Shown here one piece after another: positions 17,149 through 26,230 of a DNA stretch of 64,000 nt; position 1 is the first letter of the stretch; every line of letters starts with the position of its first letter. Under the pieces are notes generated by a model. The model saw nothing but the letters and a program-made list of their open reading frames with translations, had not been told where the DNA came from and ran no database searches. Source of the DNA: Maridesulfovibrio zosterae DSM 11974 (GTDB lineage Bacteria; Desulfobacterota; Desulfovibrionia; Desulfovibrionales; Desulfovibrionaceae); NCBI RefSeq assembly GCF_000425265.1, contig NZ_KE384344.1:64673-128672 (forward strand), read 5' to 3'. The translations under genes were made by a program, and so were the position numbers.

Positions 17149-18336
17149 GTGACCAGTGAGATCCGTTCAATTAAAAAAAGAGATGTTAAACCTGGTATGT
17201 TCGTGCATGGCTACGGTTGCGGAACCTTTCATGACCCGTTTGTTGCGGTCGGCCGTTTTGTCGAGACCTATGATGATATTGCAAAGTATTTGCCTGAAGA
17301 AACTGAGCAGGTGGAAATTTTAACAGATAAAATTTTTGAGAAGAAGATTAAGAATGATCATTCTGTTCGCAGTGCGGCTACTGCCGCTGCTGACTTGGCT
17401 GAAGCTCTTCCAGCGGCGCGTAGAATTCACGAAGATGCGTTAGACTACGCCCGTAAATTTATTGATGATGTACGAAATGGAAAAGAAATAAATATAGCTG
17501 AAGCAGAACCGATAATAGGGCAGGTTATTGAAAGTATCTCTACCAACGAATCTGCAGCGATTACACTGGCTTTTTTGAAAAGTTATGATGAATATACATT
17601 TACGCACTGTATAAATGTAAACCTCTACTCTCTCTTGCTTGGAAAAGCTCTTGGCCTTGATAGCGATGAACTCAAGGATCTGGGGCTTGCAGCTATGTTT
17701 CATGATGTCGGAAAGGGGCGTATTTCTAACACCTTGCTTAATAAACCCGGCAAACTTACTGATTCTGAGTTCGAAACGATGAAGGGACATTCGTTGCAAG
17801 GGCTTAAAGTTTTAAGTAATATTAAAGGTCTTAGTGAAGATGTGCTATGTGGAGTTTTTGAGCATCATGAAAGATATGACGGAAAAGGTTATCCCCAAAA
17901 AATTAAGGGTGATGAAATTCATAAATTTGCACGGATAATCGCAATTTGCGATGTCTATGATGCATTAACCAGTGTTCGGGTTTATAAACAAGCCATGACT
18001 CCTGCAAAAAGCTTAAGTCTTATGTTCAAGTGGAAGGGTACTGACTTTGATCCAGAATATTTTAATATTTTTATCAGGATTATGGGTGTTTACCCTCCAG
18101 GTTCCATGGTTCAGCTTGAAGACAAACGGTATGCAATTGTTCTTGAAACAAATGAGGCATTTCCTTTAAAGCCTAAAGTTAAGATTCTCTTTAACCATAG
18201 GATGCAACCAATCATTTCAGAATGTGTTGATCTGGCATCCTGTAGTGATGATGGTAGAGAATTGAAAGTCCTGCGTCAGCCTTTTCCTGCTTCCATGGGG
18301 ATTGATATGAAACAGCTTAGCCGTTTTTTAGTCTAG
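17149..18336 (+). CDS. HD-GYP domain cyclic-di-GMP phosphodiesterase
   Basis: About 395 residues from a GTG at 17149 with AGGGAGG six bases upstream (better than the ATG seven codons earlier). The N-terminal part (RDVKPGMFVHG) is a DUF3391-like domain seen in many HD-GYP proteins. The catalytic domain contains the metal-binding HD (FHDVGKGRISN), HSLQGLKVL and the HD-GYP signature HHERYDGKGYP, followed by ICDVYDALTS. Such enzymes hydrolyse c-di-GMP to pGpG/GMP. It carries no receiver domain, so its input is probably through the N-terminal domain. Single-gene unit with its own terminator. Confidence 0.93.
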   Translation: MTSEIRSIKKRDVKPGMFVHGYGCGTFHDPFVAVGRFVETYDDIAKYLPEETEQVEILTDKIFEKKIKNDHSVRSAATAAADLAEALPAARRIHEDALDYARKFIDDVRNGKEINIAEAEPIIGQVIESISTNESAAITLAFLKSYDEYTFTHCINVNLYSLLLGKALGLDSDELKDLGLAAMFHDVGKGRISNTLLNKPGKLTDSEFETMKGHSLQGLKVLSNIKGLSEDVLCGVFEHHERYDGKGYPQKIKGDEIHKFARIIAICDVYDALTSVRVYKQAMTPAKSLSLMFKWKGTDFDPEYFNIFIRIMGVYPPGSMVQLEDKRYAIVLETNEAFPLKPKVKILFNHRMQPIISECVDLASCSDDGRELKVLRQPFPASMGIDMKQLSRFLV

Positions 18337-18362
18337 TCCAAGACAGATATAAGTACATTCTC

Positions 18363-18398
18363 AGCCGGAATCAGATAATTATGATTCCGGCTATTTTT
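18363..18398 (+). terminator. Terminator of the HD-GYP gene
   Basis: AGCCGGAATCA pairs with TGATTCCGGCT around an 8-nt loop; ATTTTTATTT follows. Confidence 0.9.
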
Positions 18399-18434
18399 AT
18401 TTATTTTAGACTCTTAGTTCTGTTTGTATTTAAA

Positions 18435-18484
18435 ATGAACTAAGGTTCATATAATTTATTGACTAAAAATGAACTTTAGTTCAT
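18435..18484 (+). promoter_or_regulatory. Two 16-bp palindromic operators (TetR type) over the methyltransferase promoter
   Basis: ATGAACTAAGGTTCAT (18435-18450) and ATGAACTTTAGTTCAT (18469-18484) share ATGAAC-N4-GTTCAT half-sites with centres 34 bp apart. A TTGACT -35-like box (18459-18464) lies between them, and the second site covers the spacer/-10 region. The regulated operon ends with a TetR-family gene, so autoregulation is the simplest reading. Confidence 0.75.
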
Positions 18485-18512
18485 TTTATTAAAAAAACGG
18501 AGAAAAATAACT

Positions 18513-19082
18513 ATGGCAAAGACTACGACTAATAATGAAGAAATGCATGTCTGCCCATGGTGGGTCGCTTATGCTTTTGACAACAAATTGCGCCGGATGA
18601 TCGATCCGGCGGAAAAAGCATTGGAAAAATGGGTAGGCCCGGGTATGAAAGTGCTCGATTTCGGATGTGGATTAGGGCACTATTCTATAGGCGCAGCAAA
18701 GCTCGTGGGAGAGACTGGAGTAGTTGTGGCTGTCGATTTGCAGGAGAAGATGCTCAAGATCGCCATGAAAAAGGCGAGGAGGGCAGGAGTGGCCGGAAGA
18801 ATAACCCCGCACCAATGCAGCGCGAACGGTATCGGTTATCCTAGTAAGGTTGATTTTGTGGTTGCCGGGAATGTGATTCACGAAACTCCTGATTGCCGCA
18901 AAGCTTTGCAGCAAATATATGATGTTCTGCTGCCCGGAGGCGGTTTTTTCTTTACTGAGCCACGCAATCATGTAAGGGCTGATTTGTTTGCACAAGAGTT
19001 GAAGCTAGCCGCTGAGATCGGCTTTATGATTGAAATTCTGCCTACATCATTCATGGGGCGCAGGGCATATTTGAATAAGTAA
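18513..19082 (+). CDS. SAM-dependent class I methyltransferase
   Basis: A 189-residue methyltransferase with motif I MKVLDFGCGLGHYSIG, acidic residue VVAVDLQEKML after strand 2, and GGGFFFTEP after strand 5. A Cys-Pro-Trp-Trp (HVCPWWVAYAFDN) at the N-terminus is seen in several uncharacterised relatives from anaerobes. It is co-transcribed with the TetR regulator nine bases downstream and controlled by the two palindromes upstream, so expression probably responds to a small molecule that is also the enzyme's substrate or its cause. Substrate unknown. Confidence 0.85.
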   Translation: MAKTTTNNEEMHVCPWWVAYAFDNKLRRMIDPAEKALEKWVGPGMKVLDFGCGLGHYSIGAAKLVGETGVVVAVDLQEKMLKIAMKKARRAGVAGRITPHQCSANGIGYPSKVDFVVAGNVIHETPDCRKALQQIYDVLLPGGGFFFTEPRNHVRADLFAQELKLAAEIGFMIEILPTSFMGRRAYLNK

Positions 19083-19091
19083 GGGTAGTAA

Positions 19092-19709
19092 ATGATTCGC
19101 AAGCATGGAAACTTCGATACAGTACAGGAACGTGCCGATGTGACCAGAAATGATATTTTGGAGGCGGCTCTGACTGTGTTTTCCGATAAGGGGTACACAG
19201 TGGCCAATACCAAAAATATCGCTGCTGCTGCCGGTGTAGCGACTGGGTCGGTCTACCGTTACTTCAAGAATAAGAAGGCCATATTCATTGAAGTGGTTAA
19301 TATGCTCCAAGGGCAGATGAGTTTCGATATTTTCGCCAAGGCTCAGGCCATGCTTGATGAGGGGAAATCATTGCGGGAGGTAATGCGTATGCTCGGTGTT
19401 TATTCAGTTGAGTCCCATCGCAGTAACCGGATGTTCTTCCGTGAAGTTATAGCTCTTGAAGCTACTGATGAGGAAATAGCGGATATCGGCAGGGAGCGTG
19501 ACCGCAGGATACGCGAGAAATTACATGATTTTTTGAGCTCACAGCAGAAGGCTTTGAAAGTTAGTGACCTTGAAGCTGCTGTAGAACTCGTTCATCTGCT
19601 GGTGGAAGAGGTTTCGCATCGTGCAGTGATTTTTGATTCCGACGTAGGTGAAGATCGTCTTGTTTTTCAGATGGTGATGATGCTTGAAACCTATCTGCTT
19701 AAATCCTGA
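19092..19709 (+). CDS. TetR/AcrR family transcriptional regulator
   Basis: A 205-residue regulator. The N-terminal HTH reads TRNDILEAALTVFSDKGYTV, then GVATGSVYRYFKNKKAIF, the classic TetR signature; the rest is a ligand-binding helical domain. Preceding gap of nine bases to the methyltransferase gene shows a two-gene operon. Probable operators are the paired ATGAAC-N4-GTTCAT palindromes in front of the operon, making this an autorepressor. Confidence 0.92.
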   Translation: MIRKHGNFDTVQERADVTRNDILEAALTVFSDKGYTVANTKNIAAAAGVATGSVYRYFKNKKAIFIEVVNMLQGQMSFDIFAKAQAMLDEGKSLREVMRMLGVYSVESHRSNRMFFREVIALEATDEEIADIGRERDRRIREKLHDFLSSQQKALKVSDLEAAVELVHLLVEEVSHRAVIFDSDVGEDRLVFQMVMMLETYLLKS

Positions 19710-19720
19710 TTCTAAATAGA

Positions 19721-20020
19721 TCAAATTGCAAATTCCATTTCGCTGAATATGCGATCCTCATCATAGAGGCCGGGGTATTTGGCCGTTATTTCGTTCATTG
19801 TTGCGAAATAAGCATCCCAGCCCAAAACCTGCGCTTCTTTTTTTTTGTTCACAAATATTTTAAATGTTGTCCCTTTGGGGCATTTTGTCATGTTTAGCTC
19901 AATTACTCCTGCCTTGTTTGTTTCAAGCCATACTGTTGACCATGCACTGCGATCCCCTTCAGTCTTTTTGTATTTTTCGAAGTAAGCCTCAAATGTTTTT
20001 TCAATTTTCTTACGTTCCAT
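19721..20020 (-). CDS. Hypothetical protein of 99 residues
   Basis: Not recognised. Small, charged, apparently cytoplasmic protein with Trp-rich middle (SAWSTVWLETN, LGWDAYFATM). I chose the ATG at 20020 with GGAG five bases upstream; a start seven codons earlier is possible. It is convergent with the TetR gene, with only about 11 bp between stops. Coding potential is judged from the clean frame, the ribosome binding site and codon use like its neighbours. Confidence 0.55.
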   Translation of the reverse strand: MERKKIEKTFEAYFEKYKKTEGDRSAWSTVWLETNKAGVIELNMTKCPKGTTFKIFVNKKKEAQVLGWDAYFATMNEITAKYPGLYDEDRIFSEMEFAI

Positions 20021-20041
20021 TTTTACTCCATTTTTAGTCAT

Positions 20042-20813
20042 ATATTCTGTTATGTCGTGAATAATATCCTGATAAAATTGTCCATTGCAAGTTTAATGAG
20101 CAATTATGAAGATTAAAATTTATTTATTTGCCGTACTTTTTGGCATTCATTGAGCTCTTTAATACAACCTACAAAAATGTATTTTTTTGAGTATTTTTTA
20201 GTGCCGTATTTCAAAATTGTTAAATTTGCTGATGAGTCTATCTTTTAAAGCAGCCTTATGGCGTGGCCTTAGGGCTTACAGGGGGGAGAAGATCATTTTG
20301 TGTGCAATGTTTTGTGAAAAATTAAGTATTGCCAATCCTTTTATATCTGTTCATTTGTATTTTTTGACAAATAAAATACAAACCTGCGTCTTGGTAATAA
20401 AAGGGGATTAATTATAAAAATACACAGTTTTTTTATTGTGCAGATATTAAGTTTTATTAAAAAAATAGTTAATTAAACTGGCCACTTATTTACGATTTCA
20501 AAGTAGTTTTTTAGACTGATAGAATTGTATATCATCTAGTTGGGTGATGTTTTGCAGAGTTCTTATTCTGGCACTTGTTATTAAAAAACTTCATTTTCGT
20601 ATTTTTGTTTGCCAAAATTGTTTCTTTCTGCCATGCTTTACTTCCTGAATCGCTCTAATCTACAAAAAATGCCTTTGTTATCTTGATTTCGAGTCAACTT
20701 CAGAACACTGAAACAGCTACAGGGTCGGTTTTGAGAGGTGGAAAGAACTCAAAATGTCAAAAATGATCAGATCCATTAAAGCATGCTTCGAAATATAGCT
20801 GATTAGAGCTACC
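20042..20813. other. Long AT-rich intergenic region upstream of the glutamate synthase operon
   Basis: About 770 bp with no convincing gene (a 64-codon frame at 20217-20411 lacks a ribosome binding site and homology I recognise). A hairpin TTTTGAG/CTCAAAA with 12-nt loop lies at 20729-20754. The region must hold the promoter of the glutamate synthase operon. Confidence 0.5.
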
Positions 20814-20927
20814 ATGGCTGATACACTTTTCTGCCACACCGCCAGCGGCCACGTCAAAATTAACCGGGACTTACCTTTCTGGGAAACGACCTGTATAAGC
20901 CAGTTTCAGCCGCTGCAATCGGTGTAA
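20814..20927 (+). CDS. Possible 37-codon leader ORF ahead of the glutamate synthase operon
   Basis: ATG at 20814, stop TAA at 20925-20927, 28 bp before the amidotransferase gene. The frame is visibly more GC-rich than the flanking AT-rich DNA and encodes a peptide with two Cys, starting MADTLFCHTASGHVK and ending QPLQSV. No good ribosome binding site is visible (only AGAG ten bases upstream). It might be a small protein, a leader peptide or a chance frame in a conserved RNA leader. Confidence 0.3.
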   Translation: MADTLFCHTASGHVKINRDLPFWETTCISQFQPLQSV

Positions 20928-20955
20928 ACTTATAATCATGGAGTGAGCAGACAAT

Positions 20956-22092
20956 ATGTGCCGTTTATTTGCGCTTACAAGTCGCGATCCAATTTCACCC
21001 ATGCGGGCCATCAACGCTCTTAATGTAATGAAGGAAGGGCATGATGGTTCCGGAGTTGGGCTTTGTCTACGAGGATTGGGCGGACGTTTTGAAGAAGAAT
21101 TTGAAGGCTGTCCAATTCTATCCGGAATTTTTACTGAATCCGGTCTGCGTAGACTGGAACAGTATACAATGGACCATGGATTCAAGTCACAATACAGTAT
21201 CCTGTATACCCCTGATCATGAACCGCCGACAGGAACCCCTGTTCGTGGTACATACGCAGCCATTGCCTACAAAGTACCTAGAGGCTGGAATGATTTGACT
21301 GAAGCCCAGCAGGGTCAGAAACTTGTTCAGATGAGGCTTGATCTCAAAAAAATGGGCGAGGAAGAAGGAGACATTATGGTCTTCTCCTTTTGGCCTGATA
21401 CAATTATTGTCAAAGAAGTCGGAGATCCTCTTGAAATCGGTGAATATCTCCAGCTCGATGCAAATAAAAATATTTACGCTCGTAGAATCTTGGCACAGGG
21501 CAGGCAGAATACAAACTATGCAATCAACCTGTACGCCTGCCATCCTTTCTTCATTGAAGGGGTTGCATCTATGACTAATGGTGAGAATACAGCCTTTATT
21601 CCCATTAAAGAATATCTGCAGTCCAGAGGTGTGCTTGGTTACTCCGGTTATCAGTCCGACTCTGTTGTTTTCACTCATATCGCACATTTTGTTACAAAAC
21701 GTCTGGGTCTTGATATCAGAGCCTACAAGCATGTAATCACACCTTTGAGTGATCTTGAACTTGAAGACCACCCTGATCGTGATTTTCTGGCTACCATCAA
21801 GAAGTCATGCCGTAAGCTGGCTATTGACGGTCCTAACTGCATTATCGGAACTCTCGATGACGGTTCCATGTTTATGGCTCAGGATCGTAAGAAACTTCGC
21901 CCCGGTATAGTGGGTGGTAAAGACGGAATCTACGGATTTTCATCAGAAGTATGCGGGCTTGATGCTGCTATTCCTGATCGTGACCGTACAAAAGATTTCC
22001 AGCCCATGCACCTCGATACAGTAATTGTCGGACCCGACTGCAAGGAGATAAGCACATGCTCACAGAAAGACCAATTACCCCGTCAACTTTAG
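20956..22092 (+). CDS. Glutamate synthase, class II glutamine amidotransferase subunit
   Basis: A 378-residue GATase2 (Ntn) domain protein with the catalytic Cys at position 2 (MCRLFALTSRDP), which after Met removal becomes the N-terminal nucleophile releasing ammonia from glutamine. It corresponds to the N-terminal domain of bacterial GltB, here a separate subunit as in archaeal-type glutamate synthases. Motifs EGHDGSGVG and GTYAAIAYK fit. Its last 12 codons overlap the next gene, indicating translational coupling in a three-gene operon (amidotransferase, FMN synthase, GXGXG-FAD subunit). Confidence 0.9.
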   Translation: MCRLFALTSRDPISPMRAINALNVMKEGHDGSGVGLCLRGLGGRFEEEFEGCPILSGIFTESGLRRLEQYTMDHGFKSQYSILYTPDHEPPTGTPVRGTYAAIAYKVPRGWNDLTEAQQGQKLVQMRLDLKKMGEEEGDIMVFSFWPDTIIVKEVGDPLEIGEYLQLDANKNIYARRILAQGRQNTNYAINLYACHPFFIEGVASMTNGENTAFIPIKEYLQSRGVLGYSGYQSDSVVFTHIAHFVTKRLGLDIRAYKHVITPLSDLELEDHPDRDFLATIKKSCRKLAIDGPNCIIGTLDDGSMFMAQDRKKLRPGIVGGKDGIYGFSSEVCGLDAAIPDRDRTKDFQPMHLDTVIVGPDCKEISTCSQKDQLPRQL

Positions 22093-23690
22093 GCGTCAAG
22101 GATCTCCCTTGGCAAATTGAGTGGGACAAAGATCTTTGTACCCAGTGCGGCCGCTGTACATCGGTTTGCCCGGTAAACGCCATTGAGCTGGGAGTTTTTC
22201 GTAAACGTGAAATCAAGACTCCTGCGGGATTACGCACTAAAGCGGAAAACAGTTATTCAATTTTTTATGGAATCCGTCAGAAAACAGATCCTGCATATGC
22301 GTGCATCGGTTGCTCCATGTGCAACACTGTCTGTCCAAATAATGCCATAGGCCCTAAACGAGACGAGACCTCAGATACACTGAAATTTCATAATAATCGT
22401 GGTGGGCAGCCTAGAACACGCGGCGGACGTAGAAACTCCGGGGAGTCATTGCTGGATCAGATTAAGTTTATCCGTATTTCCATGCTCACTGACCCCGCAC
22501 TTGATGCAGGGCGTCATGAGTTCCGGCTTAATACTCTTCTGGGGCGTGTTCAGTCTCCTGAAGAAAGTCTTAAGACTTATTCTGAACAGGGCTGGAAACC
22601 TCCTGTTCGTGAAATTTATCCGATGATCATCGGTGGTATGTCTTTCGGTGCTCTTTCCCCAAATATGTGGGAAGGCCTTCAGATGGGGGTTGCTTATCTG
22701 AACGAAGAAATGAATATGCCTGTACGCATCAGCACCGGTGAAGGGGGATGTCCTCCCAGATTGCTCCGTTCCAGATTTCTCAAATATGTAATCCTTCAGA
22801 TTGCATCCGGTTATTTTGGATGGGATGAAATTATTCACGCCATTCCTGAAATGAAAGTCGATCCCTGTGCAATTGAGATCAAATACGGACAGGGCGCAAA
22901 GCCTGGCGATGGCGGATTGCTTATGTGGTATAAGGTCAACAAACTTATCGCAGCAATTCGCGGTGTACCTGAGCGCGTGAGCCTCCCCAGTCCCCCGACT
23001 CATCAGACCCAGTATTCCATTGAGGAGTCTGTAGCTAAGATGATTCAGTCCATGAGTATGGCCTGGGGATTCAGAGTTCCGGTTTATCCGAAGATTTCAG
23101 CTTCCTCCACATCTCTTGCTGTCCTTAACAACCTGACTCGTAACCCTTACGCCGCAGGTCTGGCCATTGACGGCGAAGACGGCGGAACAGGTGCAGCTTA
23201 TAATGTGTCCATGAACCATATGGGGCATCCTATCGCCAGCAATCTGCGTGACTGCTACAACGCATTGGTTACTATAGGTAAGCAGAATGAGCTTCCTCTA
23301 ATTGCAGGCGGCGGTATCGGTAAATCCGGTAACCTCGCAGCCAACGCTGCTGCATTGATTATGCTTGGTGCAAGTGCTGTACAGGTGGGTAAGTATGTAA
23401 TGCAGGCCGGTGCAGGCTGTCTCGGTTCTGAAAAAGACCGCTGTAATGTCTGTAACATCGGAGTTTGTCCTAAGGGTATTACTTCTCAGGATCCCAGACT
23501 TTATCGTCGTCTTGATCCTGAAAAGGTCGCCGAAAGGGTTGTTGACTTCTATCTGAGTTTTGACACTGAAATTAAAAAGATTATTGCACCTCTCGGACGT
23601 TCATCCGCACTTCCTGTGGGAATGTCCGATGCGCTTGGAATCAGTGATCGCGCTGCTGCTGACAGACTCGGCATCAAGTACGTGGTGTAA
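22056..23690 (+). CDS. Glutamate synthase FMN subunit with N-terminal ferredoxin domain
   Basis: A 544-residue archaeal-type GltB core. Two [4Fe-4S] motifs at the N-terminus (CTQCGRCTSVCP near 28-40 and CIGCSMCNTVCP near 88-100) precede the FMN-binding TIM barrel that condenses 2-oxoglutarate and ammonia to glutamate. Visible: GGMSFGALSP, STGEGGCP, KYGQGAKPGDGG, IDGEDGGTGAA, GGGIGKSGNLAAN, and the cysteine-rich segment with CNVCNIGVCP. AAGGAG lies eight bases before the ATG. The ferredoxin modules suggest electron input from reduced ferredoxin or via the FAD subunit encoded next. Confidence 0.93.
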   Translation: MLTERPITPSTLGVKDLPWQIEWDKDLCTQCGRCTSVCPVNAIELGVFRKREIKTPAGLRTKAENSYSIFYGIRQKTDPAYACIGCSMCNTVCPNNAIGPKRDETSDTLKFHNNRGGQPRTRGGRRNSGESLLDQIKFIRISMLTDPALDAGRHEFRLNTLLGRVQSPEESLKTYSEQGWKPPVREIYPMIIGGMSFGALSPNMWEGLQMGVAYLNEEMNMPVRISTGEGGCPPRLLRSRFLKYVILQIASGYFGWDEIIHAIPEMKVDPCAIEIKYGQGAKPGDGGLLMWYKVNKLIAAIRGVPERVSLPSPPTHQTQYSIEESVAKMIQSMSMAWGFRVPVYPKISASSTSLAVLNNLTRNPYAAGLAIDGEDGGTGAAYNVSMNHMGHPIASNLRDCYNALVTIGKQNELPLIAGGGIGKSGNLAANAAALIMLGASAVQVGKYVMQAGAGCLGSEKDRCNVCNIGVCPKGITSQDPRLYRRLDPEKVAERVVDFYLSFDTEIKKIIAPLGRSSALPVGMSDALGISDRAAADRLGIKYVV

Positions 23691-23720
23691 CTCTTGGGTC
23701 AAGACAGGGAGATAAAAAAA

Positions 23721-26048
23721 ATGGCAACAGAAAAAATATGCATAAGCGGCCTCGAAGAAGGCGCCCGTGTTGAATCCCGTATCCTTGAGGAGCGGATTCA
23801 AAAAGCGGTGGCAGATGGAGCCCGCAGGCTTGAAATAGACGCCATGGGTCAACATGGCATTGGCGGAAGATTATGGATTTCAAAAGAAGAGCCTATTGAA
23901 ATTGATGTGATCGGAACATCTGGTCAACGTCTTGGTTCAAAAGGATTCCCCGGAACAGTTATCAACGTTTACGGCTCTGTTTCCGATGATGTTGGCTGGC
24001 TGAATGCGGGAGCTGAAATCATTGTGCATGGCAATGGCTCCAACGGAGCCTGTAACGCCATGGCGCAGGGCAAGGTTATTATCGGGGGAGATTTAGGTGC
24101 CCGCGCAATGACCATGACTAAAACCAACCCTCGTTTTGAGCCTCCTGAGCTCTGGGTACTCGGTTCTGTAGGTGACTATTTTGCAGAATTTATGGCCGGG
24201 GGTACTGCCGTTGTCTGTGGATATGATCCTCAGGACACGGAGAATGTTCTCGGTTTCCGTCCCTGTGTTGGAATGGTTGGCGGACGTATTTTTGTCCGTG
24301 GACCGCATGGAGAATTTTCCACTGCTGACTCTATTCTTGCCCCGATAAGCGATGCTGATTGGGAATGGCTGACAGAAAATCTTAAAGAAAATCTTGCTAA
24401 GATTGGTAAATCAGAACTTTTTGATCTTCTTACGGACAGAAAAGAATGGCAGCTTATCCGGGCCAAGACTCCTTTTGAAAAGACTGGTAAAGTTCGTCTT
24501 TCCATGTCTAAGTTCCGTTCTGATGTTTGGGATAACGAGCTTGGACAGGGAGGTCTTATCGGGGATCTTACTGATCTTGATCGTTCTCCTATTCCGCTTA
24601 TTACAAATGGAGAACTCAGAAGATTTGTTCCTGTGTGGGAAAATCGCAAATATCAGGCTCCATGTCAGTCATCTTGTCCTACAGGAATGCCGGTTCAAAA
24701 ACGCTGGCAGCTTGTTAGAGACGGTCTGGTTGATGAAGCTGTTGATCTCGCTCTGGCTTACACTCCTTTTCCGGCAACAGTGTGTGGTTATCTTTGTCCT
24801 AATCTGTGCATGGACGGATGTACCCGCGGGGTTAAGGAAATGCTCTCCGTGGATATCACTAAGCTCGGACGTGAAGGCGTGAAAAGTCCTGCACCCAAAT
24901 TACCGCCTCTTTCCGGCAAGAAAGTTGCTGTTATCGGCGGTGGGGCAGCAGGTATTTCTGTTGCATGGCAGATTCGCAGGAAGGGCCATGAAGCTGTTAT
25001 CTACGATATGTCTGAGAAACTGGGTGGTAAAATTTCATCCGCTATTCCTGCCAGCCGTATCCCTAAAGAAGTTGTTGATGCAGAACTTGAACGTGTAGCA
25101 AAGGTCATTCCTCATGTTCATATGCAGAAAAAACTTACAGCTGCTGATTTTGCTGAGCTTAAGCAGAATAATGATGCTGTAGTACTTGCGATTGGTGCTC
25201 AGAAACCACGTATTATACCTATCCCGGGGCATGAACGTCTCAAGCCTGCTTTAACCTTTCTTAAAGATGTTATGAAAGGTAAAGCTGAGGTCGGTGAGCG
25301 CGTTGTCATCATTGGTGCTGGTAACGTAGGTTGTGACGTGGCAACTGAGTGCGGTCGTTTGGGCGCTAAAGATATTCTACTGATAGATATTCAAAAGCCT
25401 GCTGCTTTTGGTAAAGAAAGGGATGAAGCAGAAAAAGCAGGAGCTAAATTCCGCTATCCCTGCTTCACTCAGGAAATTACCGCTGAAGGTGTTTTGCTAA
25501 AATCCGGCGAGGTTTTGCCTGCTGACACAGTTATTATGTCTATCGGTGATACTCCTGATATTGATTTTCTGCCCGACACAATTGCTCTTGATCGTGGTCA
25601 TATCGTGGTTAATGAAGATTATCAGACTACCGATCCCGGTGTATACGCCATCGGTGATGCTGTACGCCCCGGGCTGTTGACTCATGCCATCGGTCATGGT
25701 CGTCATGCCGCTGAAACTCTGGACGAAATTTTCACAGGAAAACGTCCGGCAGCTGAGGCTAAAGAGGTAATTGATTACAATAGAATGACTCTGGAGTATT
25801 TTGATCCTCGCCTTACCGAGTTCTCAGACATGAAGCAGTGTGCTGAGGAATGTTCATCCTGTGGATCGTGTAGAGATTGCGGACTTTGCGAAACAGTTTG
25901 TCCGCAGACTGCAATTTCTCGCAAGACACTTGAAGGCAAAGATTTTGAAATGGCTGTTAATTCTGATAAATGTATAGGCTGCGGCTTCTGTGCTAATGTC
26001 TGCCCTTGCGGTATTTGGAATTTAGTGGAGAACAGTCCTTTGGGTTAA
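23721..26048 (+). CDS. Fused glutamate synthase GXGXG domain and FAD/NAD(P)H oxidoreductase with ferredoxin tail
   Basis: A 775-residue fusion. Residues about 1-240 form the beta-helical GXGXG domain (GltB C-terminal domain; GWLNAGAEIIVHGNG, GKVIIGGDLGARAM). Then comes a GltD/NfnB-like part: a Cys region (CQSSCPTGMPV, CGYLCPNLCMDGCTRG), FAD motif VAVIGGGAAGISVA, NAD(P) motif VVIIGAGNVGCDVA and the closing YAIGDAV. The C-terminus has two [4Fe-4S] motifs (CRDCGLCETVCP, CIGCGFCANVCPCG). Start taken at ATG 23721 after GGGAGA, not the upstream TTG. With the two preceding genes it makes a complete glutamate synthase for ammonium assimilation. A strong terminator follows. Confidence 0.92.
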   Translation: MATEKICISGLEEGARVESRILEERIQKAVADGARRLEIDAMGQHGIGGRLWISKEEPIEIDVIGTSGQRLGSKGFPGTVINVYGSVSDDVGWLNAGAEIIVHGNGSNGACNAMAQGKVIIGGDLGARAMTMTKTNPRFEPPELWVLGSVGDYFAEFMAGGTAVVCGYDPQDTENVLGFRPCVGMVGGRIFVRGPHGEFSTADSILAPISDADWEWLTENLKENLAKIGKSELFDLLTDRKEWQLIRAKTPFEKTGKVRLSMSKFRSDVWDNELGQGGLIGDLTDLDRSPIPLITNGELRRFVPVWENRKYQAPCQSSCPTGMPVQKRWQLVRDGLVDEAVDLALAYTPFPATVCGYLCPNLCMDGCTRGVKEMLSVDITKLGREGVKSPAPKLPPLSGKKVAVIGGGAAGISVAWQIRRKGHEAVIYDMSEKLGGKISSAIPASRIPKEVVDAELERVAKVIPHVHMQKKLTAADFAELKQNNDAVVLAIGAQKPRIIPIPGHERLKPALTFLKDVMKGKAEVGERVVIIGAGNVGCDVATECGRLGAKDILLIDIQKPAAFGKERDEAEKAGAKFRYPCFTQEITAEGVLLKSGEVLPADTVIMSIGDTPDIDFLPDTIALDRGHIVVNEDYQTTDPGVYAIGDAVRPGLLTHAIGHGRHAAETLDEIFTGKRPAAEAKEVIDYNRMTLEYFDPRLTEFSDMKQCAEECSSCGSCRDCGLCETVCPQTAISRKTLEGKDFEMAVNSDKCIGCGFCANVCPCGIWNLVENSPLG

Positions 26049-26120
26049 TTATATATAATATAAATAATAGAAGTTGAGCGCAGTACCTACCAATGCATTC
26101 AGTTTCAGAGTTAAAATAGA

Positions 26121-26159
26121 GATGGCTGCCTGATTTAATCAGGCAGCCATCTTGTTTTT
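26121..26159 (+). terminator. Terminator of the glutamate synthase operon
   Basis: A 13-bp perfect stem (GATGGCTGCCTGA with its complement, 5-nt loop) followed by TTGTTTTT. Confidence 0.92.
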
Positions 26160-26230
26160 GTAGACATCTATGACAGGATTTATCAGAATTAATTTATGCT
26201 TGAATTGGATAAATGCTTGGAGAATAAGAA

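Noticed and set aside
20217-20411. 64-codon frame in the gap before the glutamate synthase operon
   Set aside because: No SD and amino-acid content typical of random AT-rich DNA.
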